From assembly GCF_011297335.1 (NCBI RefSeq), contig NZ_JAAOTJ010000001.1, forward strand, positions 1,488,001 to 1,552,000: a DNA stretch of 64,000 nt, written 5' to 3'. Below are positions 26,091-35,974 of the stretch, piece by piece (position 1 is the first letter of the stretch; each line of letters begins with the position of its first letter). The notes beneath the pieces were generated by a model. It did not search any database, was not told the DNA's origin, and saw only the letters and a list, made by a program, of their open reading frames with translations. Made by a program: the position numbers and the translations under genes. The stretch comes from Catellatospora methionotrophica (GTDB lineage: Bacteria > Actinomycetota > Actinomycetes > Mycobacteriales > Micromonosporaceae).

Positions 26091-27890
26091 ATGAGGCCCC
26101 GACTGCGCCGGTGGCTCGACCTCGTCGGCCTGCTCCGCCACGCGGGCACCGGGCCGGTCGCCCTCGCGCTGGTCGTCAGCGTCGCGTTCGGGCTGGCCCC
26201 GATCGTGTTCATCGTCAGCATGGCGGTGCTGCTGGCCAGGGTGCCCGCGGTCGCCCGGGGCGAGGCCGCGCTGGGTGCCGCCGTCGCGCTGACGCTGGCC
26301 GCCCTGGTCGCCCAGCAGCTGCTCGGCCCGTTGCAGACCGCGCTGGCCGAGCTGGTCTCGCGGCGCGTCGACGGGCACTGCGTGCAGCGGGCGCTACGGG
26401 CGGCGTACACCGACGCGCCGGTCGCGGCCCTGGAGCGGCCCGGCACGCTGGACCTGCTCGCCGACGTGCGCACCGCGATCGACCGGGCCAGCCCGTCACC
26501 CGGCGACGCCGCCGCGGCGCTGCCCGCGCTGCTGGCCCGCTACACCGGGCTCGCCGGGGCGGTCGTGCTCATCGGGGTGGTGCTGTCGCCGCTCGCCGGG
26601 CTCGTCGTCGCGGTGACCGCACTGGTCATCCGGTTCGGGCAGCGCGGCTCGCTGGGGCGGTTCGCCGCCGCGTGGGACGCGCTGTCGCCGCAGCGGCGAC
26701 GGCTGGCGTACACCCGCACGCTGACCACCGGCACCGACGCCGCCAAGGAGATCCGGGTGCTGGGACTGCTCGGCTTCCTGACCGCGCGGCTGGAGACCGA
26801 GCACCGCGGCTACCTCGATCCGATCTGGAGCATGCGGCGGCGGCTGCTGCTGTGGCCGTTCGTCGGCTTCACGCTGGCCGGTCTCGTCGGCGCGACGCTG
26901 GCGCTGACCGCCGTCGCACGGGCGACCGCCGGTGGCGAGCTGGACCTGCTCGGCTACGCGGTCGCGGTGCAGGCGGTGCTGATCCCGATCCGGTTCGGCG
27001 TCTACTTCCCCGAAGCCGACGTGCAGACCCAGTTCGGCGGCCGCGCGCTGGCCGCCCTGACCGGCTTCGAGCAGGCCGTGCGCGGCGAGGCCCTGCCCGG
27101 CAGCGCCGCCGCGCCCGCGCCGCGGCGCGAGATCAGGTTCAGCCGGGTCGGCTTCGCTTACCCCGGTGGGCGGCGCGTGTTCACCGACCTCGACCTGAGC
27201 ATCCCCGCCGGGCGCTGCACCGCGATCGTCGGGCTCAACGGCGCGGGCAAGACCACCCTGGTGAAGCTGCTGACCCGCTGCTACGACCCCGACAGCGGCG
27301 CGGTCACCGTCGACGGCCTCGACCTGCGCGGCTTCGACGCCGCCTCCTGGCAGCGCCAGCTCGCCGTCATCTTCCAGGACTTCAACCGGTACGAGCTGAG
27401 CGCGGGCGAGAACATCGGCCTCGGCGCGGGCACACCGGCCGACTGGCACGCCGCCGCCGCGCGCGCCGGAGCGGGCGACCTGCTCGACGACCTGCCCGCC
27501 GGGTGGGACACCCCGCTGCACGCCCGCTACACCGGCGGCCGCGACCTGTCCGGCGGCCAGTGGCAGCGCGTCGCCCTGGCCCGCGCCCTGCACGCCGTCG
27601 ACCGGGGCGCCCGCCTCCTGGTGCTCGACGAACCCACCGCCGCCCTCGACGTACGCGCCGAGGTCGAGTTCTTCGACCGCTTCCTCACCCAGACCGAGGG
27701 CCTGACCAGCGTGATCATCTCGCACCGCTTCTCCACCGTGCGTCGCGCCGACCAGATCCTGGTGCTGTCCGACGGGCACGTCGTCGAACGCGGCGACCAT
27801 GACACGCTGCTCGCGGCGGGCGGACACTACGCCGAGATGTTCGCGCTGCAGGCCAGCCGGTTCCGCGACGACGTGGCGGCCGTCGCATGA
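26091..27890 (+). CDS. Half-size ABC exporter, subunit 1
   Basis: The 599-residue protein fuses a six-helix membrane domain (about 1-330) to an ATPase: Walker A GLNGAGKTT, Q-loop IFQDF, signature LSGGQ, Walker B RLLVLDEP with the catalytic Glu, and H-loop IISHRFSTV. GAGAGGA precedes the ATG by 8 nt. It is cotranslated with the next gene (ATGA) and should form a heterodimeric exporter, most simply for the NRPS product made by the divergent genes. Confidence 0.88.
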   Translation: MRPRLRRWLDLVGLLRHAGTGPVALALVVSVAFGLAPIVFIVSMAVLLARVPAVARGEAALGAAVALTLAALVAQQLLGPLQTALAELVSRRVDGHCVQRALRAAYTDAPVAALERPGTLDLLADVRTAIDRASPSPGDAAAALPALLARYTGLAGAVVLIGVVLSPLAGLVVAVTALVIRFGQRGSLGRFAAAWDALSPQRRRLAYTRTLTTGTDAAKEIRVLGLLGFLTARLETEHRGYLDPIWSMRRRLLLWPFVGFTLAGLVGATLALTAVARATAGGELDLLGYAVAVQAVLIPIRFGVYFPEADVQTQFGGRALAALTGFEQAVRGEALPGSAAAPAPRREIRFSRVGFAYPGGRRVFTDLDLSIPAGRCTAIVGLNGAGKTTLVKLLTRCYDPDSGAVTVDGLDLRGFDAASWQRQLAVIFQDFNRYELSAGENIGLGAGTPADWHAAAARAGAGDLLDDLPAGWDTPLHARYTGGRDLSGGQWQRVALARALHAVDRGARLLVLDEPTAALDVRAEVEFFDRFLTQTEGLTSVIISHRFSTVRRADQILVLSDGHVVERGDHDTLLAAGGHYAEMFALQASRFRDDVAAVA

Positions 27891-29662
27891 CGACCCTGCG
27901 CACCGCGCTGCGTTTCGTGTTCGGCCTGGCCTGGGCCGCCGACCGGCGCAAATTCACGATCGGGCTCGGCCTGATCACCGGCGGCTACCTGGCCACCCCG
28001 TTCATCGGCTTCCTGCTGCGCGACTTCACCGACGCCGCGCTGTCCGGCGCGACCGGGCCCGCCACCGCGCTGGCCGCAGGGGTCGCCGCGCTGCTCGTGG
28101 TGGAACTGATGCTCGGCCACTTCGCGCACCTGTACTACTTCGAGGTCGGCGAGCAGGCCGGGACCGTGCTCGACCAGCGGCTGCTGACCCTGGCCCACGG
28201 CCAGGCGACCCTGGCCCACCTGGACGACCCCGGCTACGCCGACACCCTCGCGCTCGCCGCCCAGGACGCCGCCCAAACCCGGCAGTCCCTGGAAGGGCTG
28301 CTGCACCTGGGCGGCCTCGTGCTGCGGGCGGCGGTCACCACCGTCATCCTGGCCGCCGTCGACCCGTGGCTGGCCCTACTGCCGGTGGCCGCCGTGCCAC
28401 CGGTGCTGGTCGCCCGCCGCGCCGCGAAGCTCGCCGAGCAGGCCCGCGAGCAGACCGCCGAGGCCGGGCGGCTGTCCAGTCACCTGCTGGCGCTGGCCGC
28501 CGACGCCGACGCGGTCAAGGAGATCCGGCTGTGCGGGGCGGACGAGTTCCTGCTCGCCCGCCAGGCCGACTCCTGGGCACACGCCACCGACGTGCGCTGG
28601 GCCGCGTACTGGCGGGCCGGGCTGCTGCGCGGCTGCGGGCAGCTGCTGTTCGCGTTCGCGTACGGCGGGGCGATCCTGCTGGTGCTCAGTCGGGCCGTGG
28701 ACGGCACCGCGACCGTCGGCGAGGTCGTGCTCGTGGTGACCCTCGCCGTGCAGATCAGCGTGCAGGTGGCCGGGGCGATCGGGCTGCACGCCACTGTCGC
28801 CGCCGCGGCGCGCACCGCCGAGCGTTTCGCCGAACTGGCCGCCGCCACACCCGAGCCGGCACCCGCGGCAGCACCGGCTCCCCGGCGGCTGCGGCACGGC
28901 ATCCGGCTGTCCGGCGTGACGTTCGCCTACCCGGGCGCGGCCACCCCGACGCTGCGCGACATCGACCTCATCCTGCCCGCCGGGTCGACGGTGGCCCTGG
29001 TGGGCGAGAACGGCGCGGGCAAGAGCACCCTGGTCAAGCTGCTCTGCGGCCTGTACGCCCCGACCTCCGGCACGCTCACCGTGGACGGCGTGGACCTGGG
29101 CCGCCTGGCGGCCGGATCGTGGCACCGCCGGATCGCGATGCTGTTCCAGGACTTCGCCCGGCTGCACTGGACCGTCCGCGAGAACGTCGGTGTCGGCGAG
29201 CTCACCCACCTCGACGACGACGCCGCGCTGCAGGCCGCGATCCACCGGGCCCGCGCCGGGCGCGCCGTCGACCAGGCCGGCGGCCTCGACGGCATGCTCG
29301 GCCGGGGGTACGCCGACGGCACCGAACTGTCCGGCGGCCAGTGGCAGTCACTCGGCCTGGCCCGGTCGCTGATGCGGCCGCGGCCGCTGCTGCTGGCCCT
29401 GGACGAGCCAGCCGCCGCGCTCGACGCCCACGCCGAGAACGCCCTGTTCACCCGCTTCGCCACGGCTTCGCGCCGGGCAGCCCGGGGCACCGGGGCGATC
29501 ACCCTGTTCGTCTCGCACCGCTTCTCCACGGTGCGCGCCGCCGACCTGATCGTCGTCCTTCGCGACGGCACCGTCGCCGAACTGGGCGACCACGACGAGC
29601 TGATGGCCCGCCGCGGCCTCTACCACGACCTGTTCACCCTCCAGGCCAAGGCATACGCCTGA
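27887..29662 (+). CDS. Half-size ABC exporter, subunit 2
   Basis: The 591-residue partner has a membrane domain (about 1-320) and an ATPase with Walker A GENGAGKST, Q-loop LFQDF, signature LSGGQ, Walker B LLLALDEP and H-loop FVSHRFSTV. All catalytic residues are intact, so unlike the 38701-42380 pair both sites should hydrolyse ATP. Its ATG overlaps the previous stop by 4 bp. Both subunits resemble the fused transporters often found in peptide natural-product clusters. Confidence 0.88.
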   Translation: MTTLRTALRFVFGLAWAADRRKFTIGLGLITGGYLATPFIGFLLRDFTDAALSGATGPATALAAGVAALLVVELMLGHFAHLYYFEVGEQAGTVLDQRLLTLAHGQATLAHLDDPGYADTLALAAQDAAQTRQSLEGLLHLGGLVLRAAVTTVILAAVDPWLALLPVAAVPPVLVARRAAKLAEQAREQTAEAGRLSSHLLALAADADAVKEIRLCGADEFLLARQADSWAHATDVRWAAYWRAGLLRGCGQLLFAFAYGGAILLVLSRAVDGTATVGEVVLVVTLAVQISVQVAGAIGLHATVAAAARTAERFAELAAATPEPAPAAAPAPRRLRHGIRLSGVTFAYPGAATPTLRDIDLILPAGSTVALVGENGAGKSTLVKLLCGLYAPTSGTLTVDGVDLGRLAAGSWHRRIAMLFQDFARLHWTVRENVGVGELTHLDDDAALQAAIHRARAGRAVDQAGGLDGMLGRGYADGTELSGGQWQSLGLARSLMRPRPLLLALDEPAAALDAHAENALFTRFATASRRAARGTGAITLFVSHRFSTVRAADLIVVLRDGTVAELGDHDELMARRGLYHDLFTLQAKAYA

Positions 29663-29725
29663 CGGGGAGGTCGGATTTGCGACGGGGCCTAGGCAACTCG
29701 GGTCGATCAACTTACCGTGTCGGCC

Positions 29726-30583
29726 ATGACCGCCTCTCCGCTGCGCCACGCCGCCCCTGGCGACGGCACGCGTGCCCATAGCCGTCCGCACCGCAACGCC
29801 CGCACCGCCGTCGCCGTCGCCGGTGTGCTCGCCATCGCCCTGCTGGGCACCGCCGCCTGCGGCAAGAAGGGCGACCCGCAGGCCACCGCCAGTGCCAACA
29901 CCGTGATCACGGACAGCCCCGGCACGAGCGCGAGCGCCCTGCCCTCCGCCTCGGCCGCCGCGACCGCGCAGTCGTCGCCGACCAGCGGCAGCGGTAACGG
30001 CAACGGCAACGGGGCGCCGAGCTTCCCGAAGACGGCCAAGGACTACGGCCTGGCCACGCTGGCCGCGTGGGCGTCGGGCAGCAAGTCCAAACTCGACCAG
30101 TACGCCGTGCAGGCCGCGGTGGCGCAGTTCATGGGCCACGGCAAGCCCAACACCCAGTGGACCAACCTCAACTGCGAGGTGTCGGGCTCCGGGCGGACCG
30201 CCTGCAACTACCGCAACGCGCACGGCGACGACGCCCGGCTGACCATGGAGGACACCCAGCTCGGCCACCCGACGGCGACCGTCGACGTGTTCCTCAACCG
30301 CACGGACTACGCGACCAACGCCGCCGGTTACGTCGGCTACTTCATGGCCGCCTGGGGCGACGGGAACAAGCAGCGGATGGCGCGCTTCTCCAGCTCGTCG
30401 ATCGCGAACATGTTCTCCGGCAAGACCCCGCCGACCGGCAGCCAGACCGAGGCGACGCAGAACGGCGGCACCTGGACCGTGAAGGTGACCGGACTGCCGC
30501 TCGGCTCCGGGAACTGGACGTTCACCGTCAGCGGCGGCAAGCTCGGCAACGGCAACGCGATCACCGCGGTGAAGTTCGACTGA
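29726..30583 (+). CDS. Putative lipoprotein with Ser/Gly-Asn linker
   Basis: The product (285 residues from the ATG at 29726; a GTG at 29717 would add three) has a lipoprotein signal with lipobox GTAAC, a low-complexity Ser/Ala linker ending in GSGNGNGNG, then a soluble domain of ~190 residues with one probable disulfide (NCEVSGSGRTAC) and a late beta-rich WTVKVTG..WTFTVSGG pair. No clear ribosome binding site precedes the start, so it may be leaderless. Function unknown. Convergent with the broken GNAT gene. Confidence 0.65.
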   Translation: MTASPLRHAAPGDGTRAHSRPHRNARTAVAVAGVLAIALLGTAACGKKGDPQATASANTVITDSPGTSASALPSASAAATAQSSPTSGSGNGNGNGAPSFPKTAKDYGLATLAAWASGSKSKLDQYAVQAAVAQFMGHGKPNTQWTNLNCEVSGSGRTACNYRNAHGDDARLTMEDTQLGHPTATVDVFLNRTDYATNAAGYVGYFMAAWGDGNKQRMARFSSSSIANMFSGKTPPTGSQTEATQNGGTWTVKVTGLPLGSGNWTFTVSGGKLGNGNAITAVKFD

Positions 30584-30584
30584 G

Positions 30585-31024
30585 TCAGGCCAGCCGCAGG
30601 GTGACGTAGGCGACGTCCTCGTCGTCCGGCAGATACCGCGAGACCTCGACGAACCCGGCGGCCTGCGCGAACCGCAGGCCGCCGGTGTTGGCCTCCCACA
30701 CGATCGTTTCGATTCCGTCCCCGCCCAGCTCCCGCGCGTGCCCGAGGGCGTGGTCGTAGAGCTGCCGCCCGATCCCTGCCCGCGATGCTCCGGCAGCACG
30801 CGGACGATCACGACGGCCGCCGCGCCGGGCTCGGCCGGGGGCCGCACCGTGCTGTTGCCCACCAGCACCTCGTCCCGGTACGCCACGTCGAGGCGGTTGC
30901 GGCCCAGCCGCTCGCGAACCTCGTCGAGGCTCAGCGGATCGTTCGGGATGACCACGTTGTGCGCGTACCGCCAGTCCGCGATCTCGGTGTCGGTGCGCAC
31001 CGGGCGGACCTGAAGAGCTGCCAT
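30585..31024 (-). pseudogene. GNAT acetyltransferase with a frameshift
   Basis: From the ATG at 31024 the first frame reads MAALQVRPVRTDTEIADWRY and runs to the acetyl-CoA loop VLPEHRGQG near 30775. The next part of the GNAT fold, IGRQLYDHALGHARELGG, FAQAAGFVEVSRYLPDDED and VTLRLA, continues only in another frame and ends at the TGA at 30585. One base appears to be missing at about 30771-30777, in the run corresponding to GGGATCGGG on the minus strand. Either the gene is broken or the base call is wrong. An intact version would be ~146 residues. Confidence 0.8.
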
Positions 31025-31148
31025 GGGGGCAGCGAACCGCATGGCCCCTGTCATGGTCAACGCCATTCGGCTCGGCAGGGCCGTCGTCGCGCGGATCGGC
31101 CGCATAGACTGGTCATGATCGGATGACGGATGACGCGAGGGGCGACAG

Positions 31149-32324
31149 GTGTCCGCAACTGACCGGGAGCAGGCGCTGCCCGACGCCCCGCCGATCCTGA
31201 GCGACGTGCCGGGTTCGTTCACGTGGCGGGTGCTGCACGACCGGCATCCGGCGATCATCGAGCAGGTCACCGCGGCGTTCCCGTACCCGCCGCGCATCCG
31301 GGCGGCGCTGGCACGGCTCGCGACAGACGCCGTGTCGGGCACGGTCGAGCCGCTGCCCGCCGACGCGCACGACGCCGCCGACTGGGCCCGCTGGAGCGCG
31401 CCATACCTGGGCATGAGCTGGTACGACGTGCCGTTCCTGTGGGCCGAGAACTACTTCTACCGGCGGCTGCTGGAGGCCGTGGAGTACTTCCGGCCCGGCC
31501 CGTGGCGGGGCCTCGACCCGTTCACGCCGCAGAAGTCGGCGGAGCTGGCCGACCCGGCACTCGACGCCGACCTCGCCGCACTGGCCGGGCTGCATGGCAG
31601 GCCCGCCGAGGAGCAGCTGACCGCCGCCGTCGACGCCGCGCTGTGGGGTAACCGCGCCGACCTGGCGACCCGCGTGTCCGACCCGGACGCCGAGCACCGC
31701 AAGCAGGCCGCCGACCTGGTCGCCGACGACAGCGCGGCGCTGCGCGGGTTCCTGACCCCCGGCACCGGCGGCACGGTGTGCCTGGTCGCCGACAACGCCG
31801 GGCGCGAACTCATCCCCGACCTGGTGCTGGTCGACGTGCTGCTGCGCAACGGCCTGGCCGACCGGGTCGAGCTGCACCTCAAGCCCCAGCCGTACTTCGT
31901 CTCCGACGCGATGCTGCACGACCTGCTGTCCTGCCTGCGGCGGCTCGCCGACGCCGAACCGGCGCTGCGCGAGCGGCTGTGGGCGGCGCAGCGCGACGGG
32001 TCGCTGGAGGTCGTCACCGACGCGTTCTACTGCGAGCCGCTGAGCTATCACGACCTGCCGGAGGAGCTGGCCGGGCGGTTCCGGGCGGCGAAGCTGACGA
32101 TCGTGAAGGGCGACCTGAACTACCGCCGCCTCGTCGGGGACCGGCACTGGCCGGCGGCGACTCCGTTCGCGGCGGTGACCGGCTACTTTCCGGGGGCGGT
32201 GGCGGCGCTGCGTACGCTCAAGTCTGAGGTCCTGGTGGGTGCGCCGGACGTCGCGGCGCTGGACGCCGCCGGGGTGGGCTGGCGGTTGGACGGCACGCAC
32301 GGGCTGATCCAGGTGCGGGGCTGA
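31149..32324 (+). CDS. DUF89 damage-control phosphatase (ARMT1-like)
   Basis: The 391-residue protein shows the DUF89 metal-phosphatase pattern: a helical N-terminal third, WGNRADLA, then the metal-binding VADNAGRELIPDLVLVD with its DN pair, and the late TIVKGDLNYRRL motif. Family members hydrolyse damaged or excess phosphorylated metabolites such as sugar phosphates. GTG start with GAGGGG upstream. It abuts the convergent membrane-protein gene, the two stop codons sharing TGATCA. Confidence 0.85.
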   Translation: MSATDREQALPDAPPILSDVPGSFTWRVLHDRHPAIIEQVTAAFPYPPRIRAALARLATDAVSGTVEPLPADAHDAADWARWSAPYLGMSWYDVPFLWAENYFYRRLLEAVEYFRPGPWRGLDPFTPQKSAELADPALDADLAALAGLHGRPAEEQLTAAVDAALWGNRADLATRVSDPDAEHRKQAADLVADDSAALRGFLTPGTGGTVCLVADNAGRELIPDLVLVDVLLRNGLADRVELHLKPQPYFVSDAMLHDLLSCLRRLADAEPALRERLWAAQRDGSLEVVTDAFYCEPLSYHDLPEELAGRFRAAKLTIVKGDLNYRRLVGDRHWPAATPFAAVTGYFPGAVAALRTLKSEVLVGAPDVAALDAAGVGWRLDGTHGLIQVRG

Positions 32325-34154
32325 TCAGCGGCGGCCGAACAGGTTGCGCAGGTTCGCCACACCGATCGCCACGGCGGCGGCCACGGCGAGCACGCCGAAC
32401 GCGAAGCGCAGGTTGGTGACCAGCAGCCAGGTCAGCCAGCCCACGGCGATCAGGATCAGCAGGCTGAGTCCGAACACCAGCAGGCGGCGGCGCAGCACGG
32501 CCTCGATGCCCATCACCAGCAGCACTGCCAGCGTGCACGCCACCACCAGCGAACCCTGCTCCAGCAGCAGCGCCAGGCCGATGAGCAGCAGCAGGACCGA
32601 CAGCGAGGCACCCGACCAGAAGCGCAGCAGCGCGTTGGCAGGCGCGGCGACGTCGGGCACCTCGCGGTTGCGCAGGTGCGCGTGCGGCGGCGGCAGCGGC
32701 GGCAGCCCGCCGACCGCACGGAGCTGGTCGCGTTCGTTGACGGCGGCGCGGCGGCGGGCGCGCAGCACGGATACGGCCTGCTCCTGGGCGACCAGCGCGG
32801 CGGCCGCGCCGTCACCGCCGCGGCGGTTCGCGGTCACCGTCGGCGGCAGCAGTTCCAGCCCGGCCGACATGCGGCGCAGCTCCTCCTGCCCGTCGGCGAT
32901 CTTCACGTCCAGCTCGCCGATGGTGTCCGTCAGCTGCTGCACCCGGTCCGCCCCGGCCCGGACGGCCCGCGCGGGGGTGGGCGGCACCTTGTCCAGCCCG
33001 GCCCAGCCGACCGGATCGCCCCACGAGGCCCGGATCGCGCCGCTGCGCTCGTAGCGTGGACCGGCGGGCGCGCGCTCGCCGCCGAACGGATCCGCGGTGT
33101 CCAGCCCCCACAGGCCCCGGTAGTCGCGCACCCACGGAGTAGCCGAGTCGATCAGGATCGGGGTCCAGGGGCGGCCGGTGCCGGGCCCGATGCGCGCCCC
33201 GTCGCCGCGCCGGTAGTCGACGTACGGGATGCCCAGGCCCTCGGCGACCTGGCCGCGCGTCCACGGGAACAGCAGCGCCCGGATACGGGTGACCACGGCG
33301 AGCACCCGTTCCAGCGCGGGCGGCTGCACCCGCACCAGGTAGTCGCCGGGCAGGTACGCCCCGGAGTGCGAGCCCGCGCCCGCGTTCGCGATCAGGTGCG
33401 TGCCGTCGACCCAGGTCAGGTCGGGGTCGTCGGGGCGGCGGCGCAGCTCGTCGCCGACCTCGTCGTGCGAGGACAGCGCCACCCAGGCCAGCTCGAACCC
33501 GTCGGGGCCGTCCGGCGAGGGCACCAGGTACAGGGTGAGCTGCTCCCAGTCGGACTCGTGGTCGTTGACGCCGCTGAAACTGGAGCGCCAGTCGTTCATC
33601 GCGTACAGGAACCAGTACTGCACGACGACGTAACCGCCGTCGGAGCTGACGTGGGCGTGGTACGTGTCGGTCTGCGGACCGGCGGCGGCGTACTGGCGCT
33701 GGACGGCGGCGGTCAGCCCGCCCGGGACCCGGCCGCGCAGGGTCAGCGACAGGCGCAGCAGCGAGTCGATGACCCGGCCGAGCAGCCCGACCGCGGCCAG
33801 CCGGGACACTCCGGTGAACTTGGGCCGGTCCGGCCTGCGCCGCCAGTCGCGCAGCTCACGGCGTTTCAGGCCGCGCGGGGCGTAGCGCAGGAACAGCGCC
33901 GCCTCGGGGTGGGCGCGGGCGGTGGCGGCCAGCCGTTCGGGGTCCAGCTCGCCGTGGTCGGCCAGCAGCGTCGGCGCGCCGCGCGAGGTGTGGTGCGAGG
34001 CCCACAGCGCCGCCCCGGCCAGGTAGGTCCCGACCGGCATCGGGAAGAACATCTCACCCGCGGTGAAACACAGCACCGGCTCGTAGCGCCGCACCAGCGC
34101 GCGCAGGTCCACTCCTGCGAGCAGCCCCGCACGGTCGTCTACGCCGGTCACCAC
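32325..34154 (-). CDS. Vps62-like membrane protein of unknown function
   Basis: The 609-residue protein has an N-terminal soluble domain of ~400 residues with a Vps62/NPP1-like pattern: YVVVQYWFLYAMNDW, then NDHESDWEQLTLYL, and HSGAYL. A coiled-coil stretch (about 415-490, QQLTDTIGELDVKIADGQEE) follows and three to four membrane helices lie near the C-terminus. It may sense or cleave a cell-surface component. The Vps62 link is from motif memory only. Start GTG at 34154, with a second GTG next to it. Confidence 0.5.
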   Translation of the reverse strand: MVTGVDDRAGLLAGVDLRALVRRYEPVLCFTAGEMFFPMPVGTYLAGAALWASHHTSRGAPTLLADHGELDPERLAATARAHPEAALFLRYAPRGLKRRELRDWRRRPDRPKFTGVSRLAAVGLLGRVIDSLLRLSLTLRGRVPGGLTAAVQRQYAAAGPQTDTYHAHVSSDGGYVVVQYWFLYAMNDWRSSFSGVNDHESDWEQLTLYLVPSPDGPDGFELAWVALSSHDEVGDELRRRPDDPDLTWVDGTHLIANAGAGSHSGAYLPGDYLVRVQPPALERVLAVVTRIRALLFPWTRGQVAEGLGIPYVDYRRGDGARIGPGTGRPWTPILIDSATPWVRDYRGLWGLDTADPFGGERAPAGPRYERSGAIRASWGDPVGWAGLDKVPPTPARAVRAGADRVQQLTDTIGELDVKIADGQEELRRMSAGLELLPPTVTANRRGGDGAAAALVAQEQAVSVLRARRRAAVNERDQLRAVGGLPPLPPPHAHLRNREVPDVAAPANALLRFWSGASLSVLLLLIGLALLLEQGSLVVACTLAVLLVMGIEAVLRRRLLVFGLSLLILIAVGWLTWLLVTNLRFAFGVLAVAAAVAIGVANLRNLFGRR

Positions 34155-34326
34155 CGTAGTGTCACAGCTCCGGCGCGCTCAAAGCGTCGAAACCGGCTCA
34201 TACCAATCGGCCGGGCAGGCCTCGAACGGTCCGCTCACACCAACCGGCCGTCCGGGTCCCGCACGGTGGGCCGAGGACGGCCGTCCGGTCGAGCCGTGTC
34301 GGCCCGACCGGACGTGCAGGCCCCTG

Positions 34327-35118
34327 TCAGAAGCCGCGGAACACCTGGCGGAGCAGGTCCAGGTCGGCCGCGCCCTCGGTCGTGACGGCGGCCGGGGTGT
34401 GCTGCGGTGAGAGCCGCCCGACGATCAGGCGCAGCCAGGCCTCGGCGGGCAGCCGGAGCACCCCGTCGGCCTCGGCCGGGGCCTCGGTCACCTCGACCTT
34501 GTCCGCCAGCCGCAGGCCGTACACGCCGGCGGGGTCCGTGGTCTCCACGCGCAGGGTCAGCTCCCGGCCGTCGAGCGCCTCGGACTTGGCCAGCCAGCCG
34601 AACATGCCGCCGAGCGTGCCCGTGAGCAGCGGCACCGCCTCGTCGGCGAGCACCGCCTGCGGGTCACGGCCGACCCGCACGTCCCAGGAGTGGAACGCGT
34701 ACTCGCTCAGCCGCAGGCTCGCCGCGGTGGCCACGTCGACCGGCGCGGGCAGGAAGCCCAGGTCCACCCGCAGCGTGTCGAGGGTGGCCGCGTCCAGCGA
34801 CTCGTACCTGGCCAGCAGCGTGTCGTTGGCGGTGGCGAAGCCCGCGGCCCGCTCGGCGGGCGCCATCGCGTCCCAGCGCGCCCAGACGCCCTTGTTGAAC
34901 TCGAACCCGGGGTTGGGCTCGCCCTTCAGCGCCGCCTCGACGGTGGCGAGGTGGATCTCGGCCCCGCTGCCCAGGTGGCTGAGCACCTGCGACACGTCCC
35001 ACTCGGCCGCGCCCGACGCGCCGGTCAGCTCCGTTTCCGGCAGGTCGCGCACGTGGGCGGCGAGCGTGTCGTGGCCGGACCGCAGCGCGGCGATGACGGC
35101 GTCGGCGGAACTGGTCAT
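34327..35118 (-). CDS. Maleylpyruvate isomerase-like mycothiol-dependent protein (DinB-2 fold)
   Basis: The 263-residue protein has the four-helix DinB-like N-terminal domain of the actinobacterial TIGR03083/MDMPI family (EWDVSQVLSHLGSGAEIH with the metal-binding His, and LSEYAFHSWDVRVG with a second His) and a C-terminal ~90-residue SCP2-like part. Such enzymes isomerise or transfer mycothiol conjugates. GAGGAG precedes the ATG. It stands alone. Confidence 0.8.
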   Translation of the reverse strand: MTSSADAVIAALRSGHDTLAAHVRDLPETELTGASGAAEWDVSQVLSHLGSGAEIHLATVEAALKGEPNPGFEFNKGVWARWDAMAPAERAAGFATANDTLLARYESLDAATLDTLRVDLGFLPAPVDVATAASLRLSEYAFHSWDVRVGRDPQAVLADEAVPLLTGTLGGMFGWLAKSEALDGRELTLRVETTDPAGVYGLRLADKVEVTEAPAEADGVLRLPAEAWLRLIVGRLSPQHTPAAVTTEGAADLDLLRQVFRGF

Positions 35119-35185
35119 GGGTACTCCTCGGTGATCGCAGACGGCTTCCGCTGGATCAACCGCGTACCCGCCCCGCTTGTTCCGG

Positions 35186-35830
35186 TCACACCGACGCGAC
35201 CGGGCCGTACCTGGTCCTGGCCGCGCGGGTCTGCAGTGCCCAGTAACGGTCGCCGTAGGACCAGTGCCACCACTCGGTGGGGTAGTTGACCAGGCCCACT
35301 CCCGACAGCGCGAGCCCCAGCACGTCCCGGTGCTCGCGGGCCAGCGCCGAGACGCGCGGCGACCCGGTGAAGCAGGCGTCCGCGCTGGCCAGCGGGCTCG
35401 CGTTGACGGCCGTGCCCATGTCCAGCTCCATGCCGTCCTCGGTGCACAGGGTCAGGTCGACGGTGCCGCCGGTGCTGTGCGGCGCGACGTCGGGCGGGGA
35501 CACGTACTTGCTGGCCTCGGTGTGCAGCCGCGCGTCGTCCCACCCCGGATGGGCGGCACGCAGTTCCTCCTGGTACCCCTCGAAGTACGCGGTCTGCAGG
35601 CTCAGCGGCCGGTACGCCTCGATCAGCAGCAGCCGGAGCCCGTCGGGCAGCGCCCGTTGCGCGTCCAGCAGCCGCTGGGCGACGCCCTCGCGCAGGTGGG
35701 CGTACGCCCCGGCAGGGTCGGCCAGCCGGGAGTCGATCCGCAGCTCCGGCACCTCACGCAGGTCGATCATGGATTCGCCGGTGTCGCCGAGGGCGATCTC
35801 GGCGATCCGGCGGTCGGACAGCAGGATCAT
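35186..35830 (-). CDS. D-Ala-D-Ala dipeptidase, VanX/M15D family
   Basis: The 214-residue protein has the M15D zinc-site motifs: EAYRP (Arg of the active site), SPPDVAPHSTGGTVDLTL with the His and Asp ligands, and EWWHWSYGDRYWA with the catalytic Glu and third His. It would split D-alanyl-D-alanine in the cytoplasm. No vanH/vanA genes are nearby, so a role in wall-precursor recycling is more likely than glycopeptide resistance. Confidence 0.85.
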   Translation of the reverse strand: MILLSDRRIAEIALGDTGESMIDLREVPELRIDSRLADPAGAYAHLREGVAQRLLDAQRALPDGLRLLLIEAYRPLSLQTAYFEGYQEELRAAHPGWDDARLHTEASKYVSPPDVAPHSTGGTVDLTLCTEDGMELDMGTAVNASPLASADACFTGSPRVSALAREHRDVLGLALSGVGLVNYPTEWWHWSYGDRYWALQTRAARTRYGPVASV

Positions 35831-35974
35831 GCCGCCGCCTCGTCAGTCAGGTCGGTCACGGCACCCAGTCCACCCGACCGGCTGCGACGGGGACGTGAGC
35901 GGAAGTCCTCACACTCCGCTCACACCGCATGCGCGTCACCGGGCGATGACACACCGACCGGCTAGCATCCGGAA

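Noticed and set aside
35186-35830. VanX-like gene as vancomycin resistance
   Set aside because: No vanH, vanA or vanRS genes are in the window.
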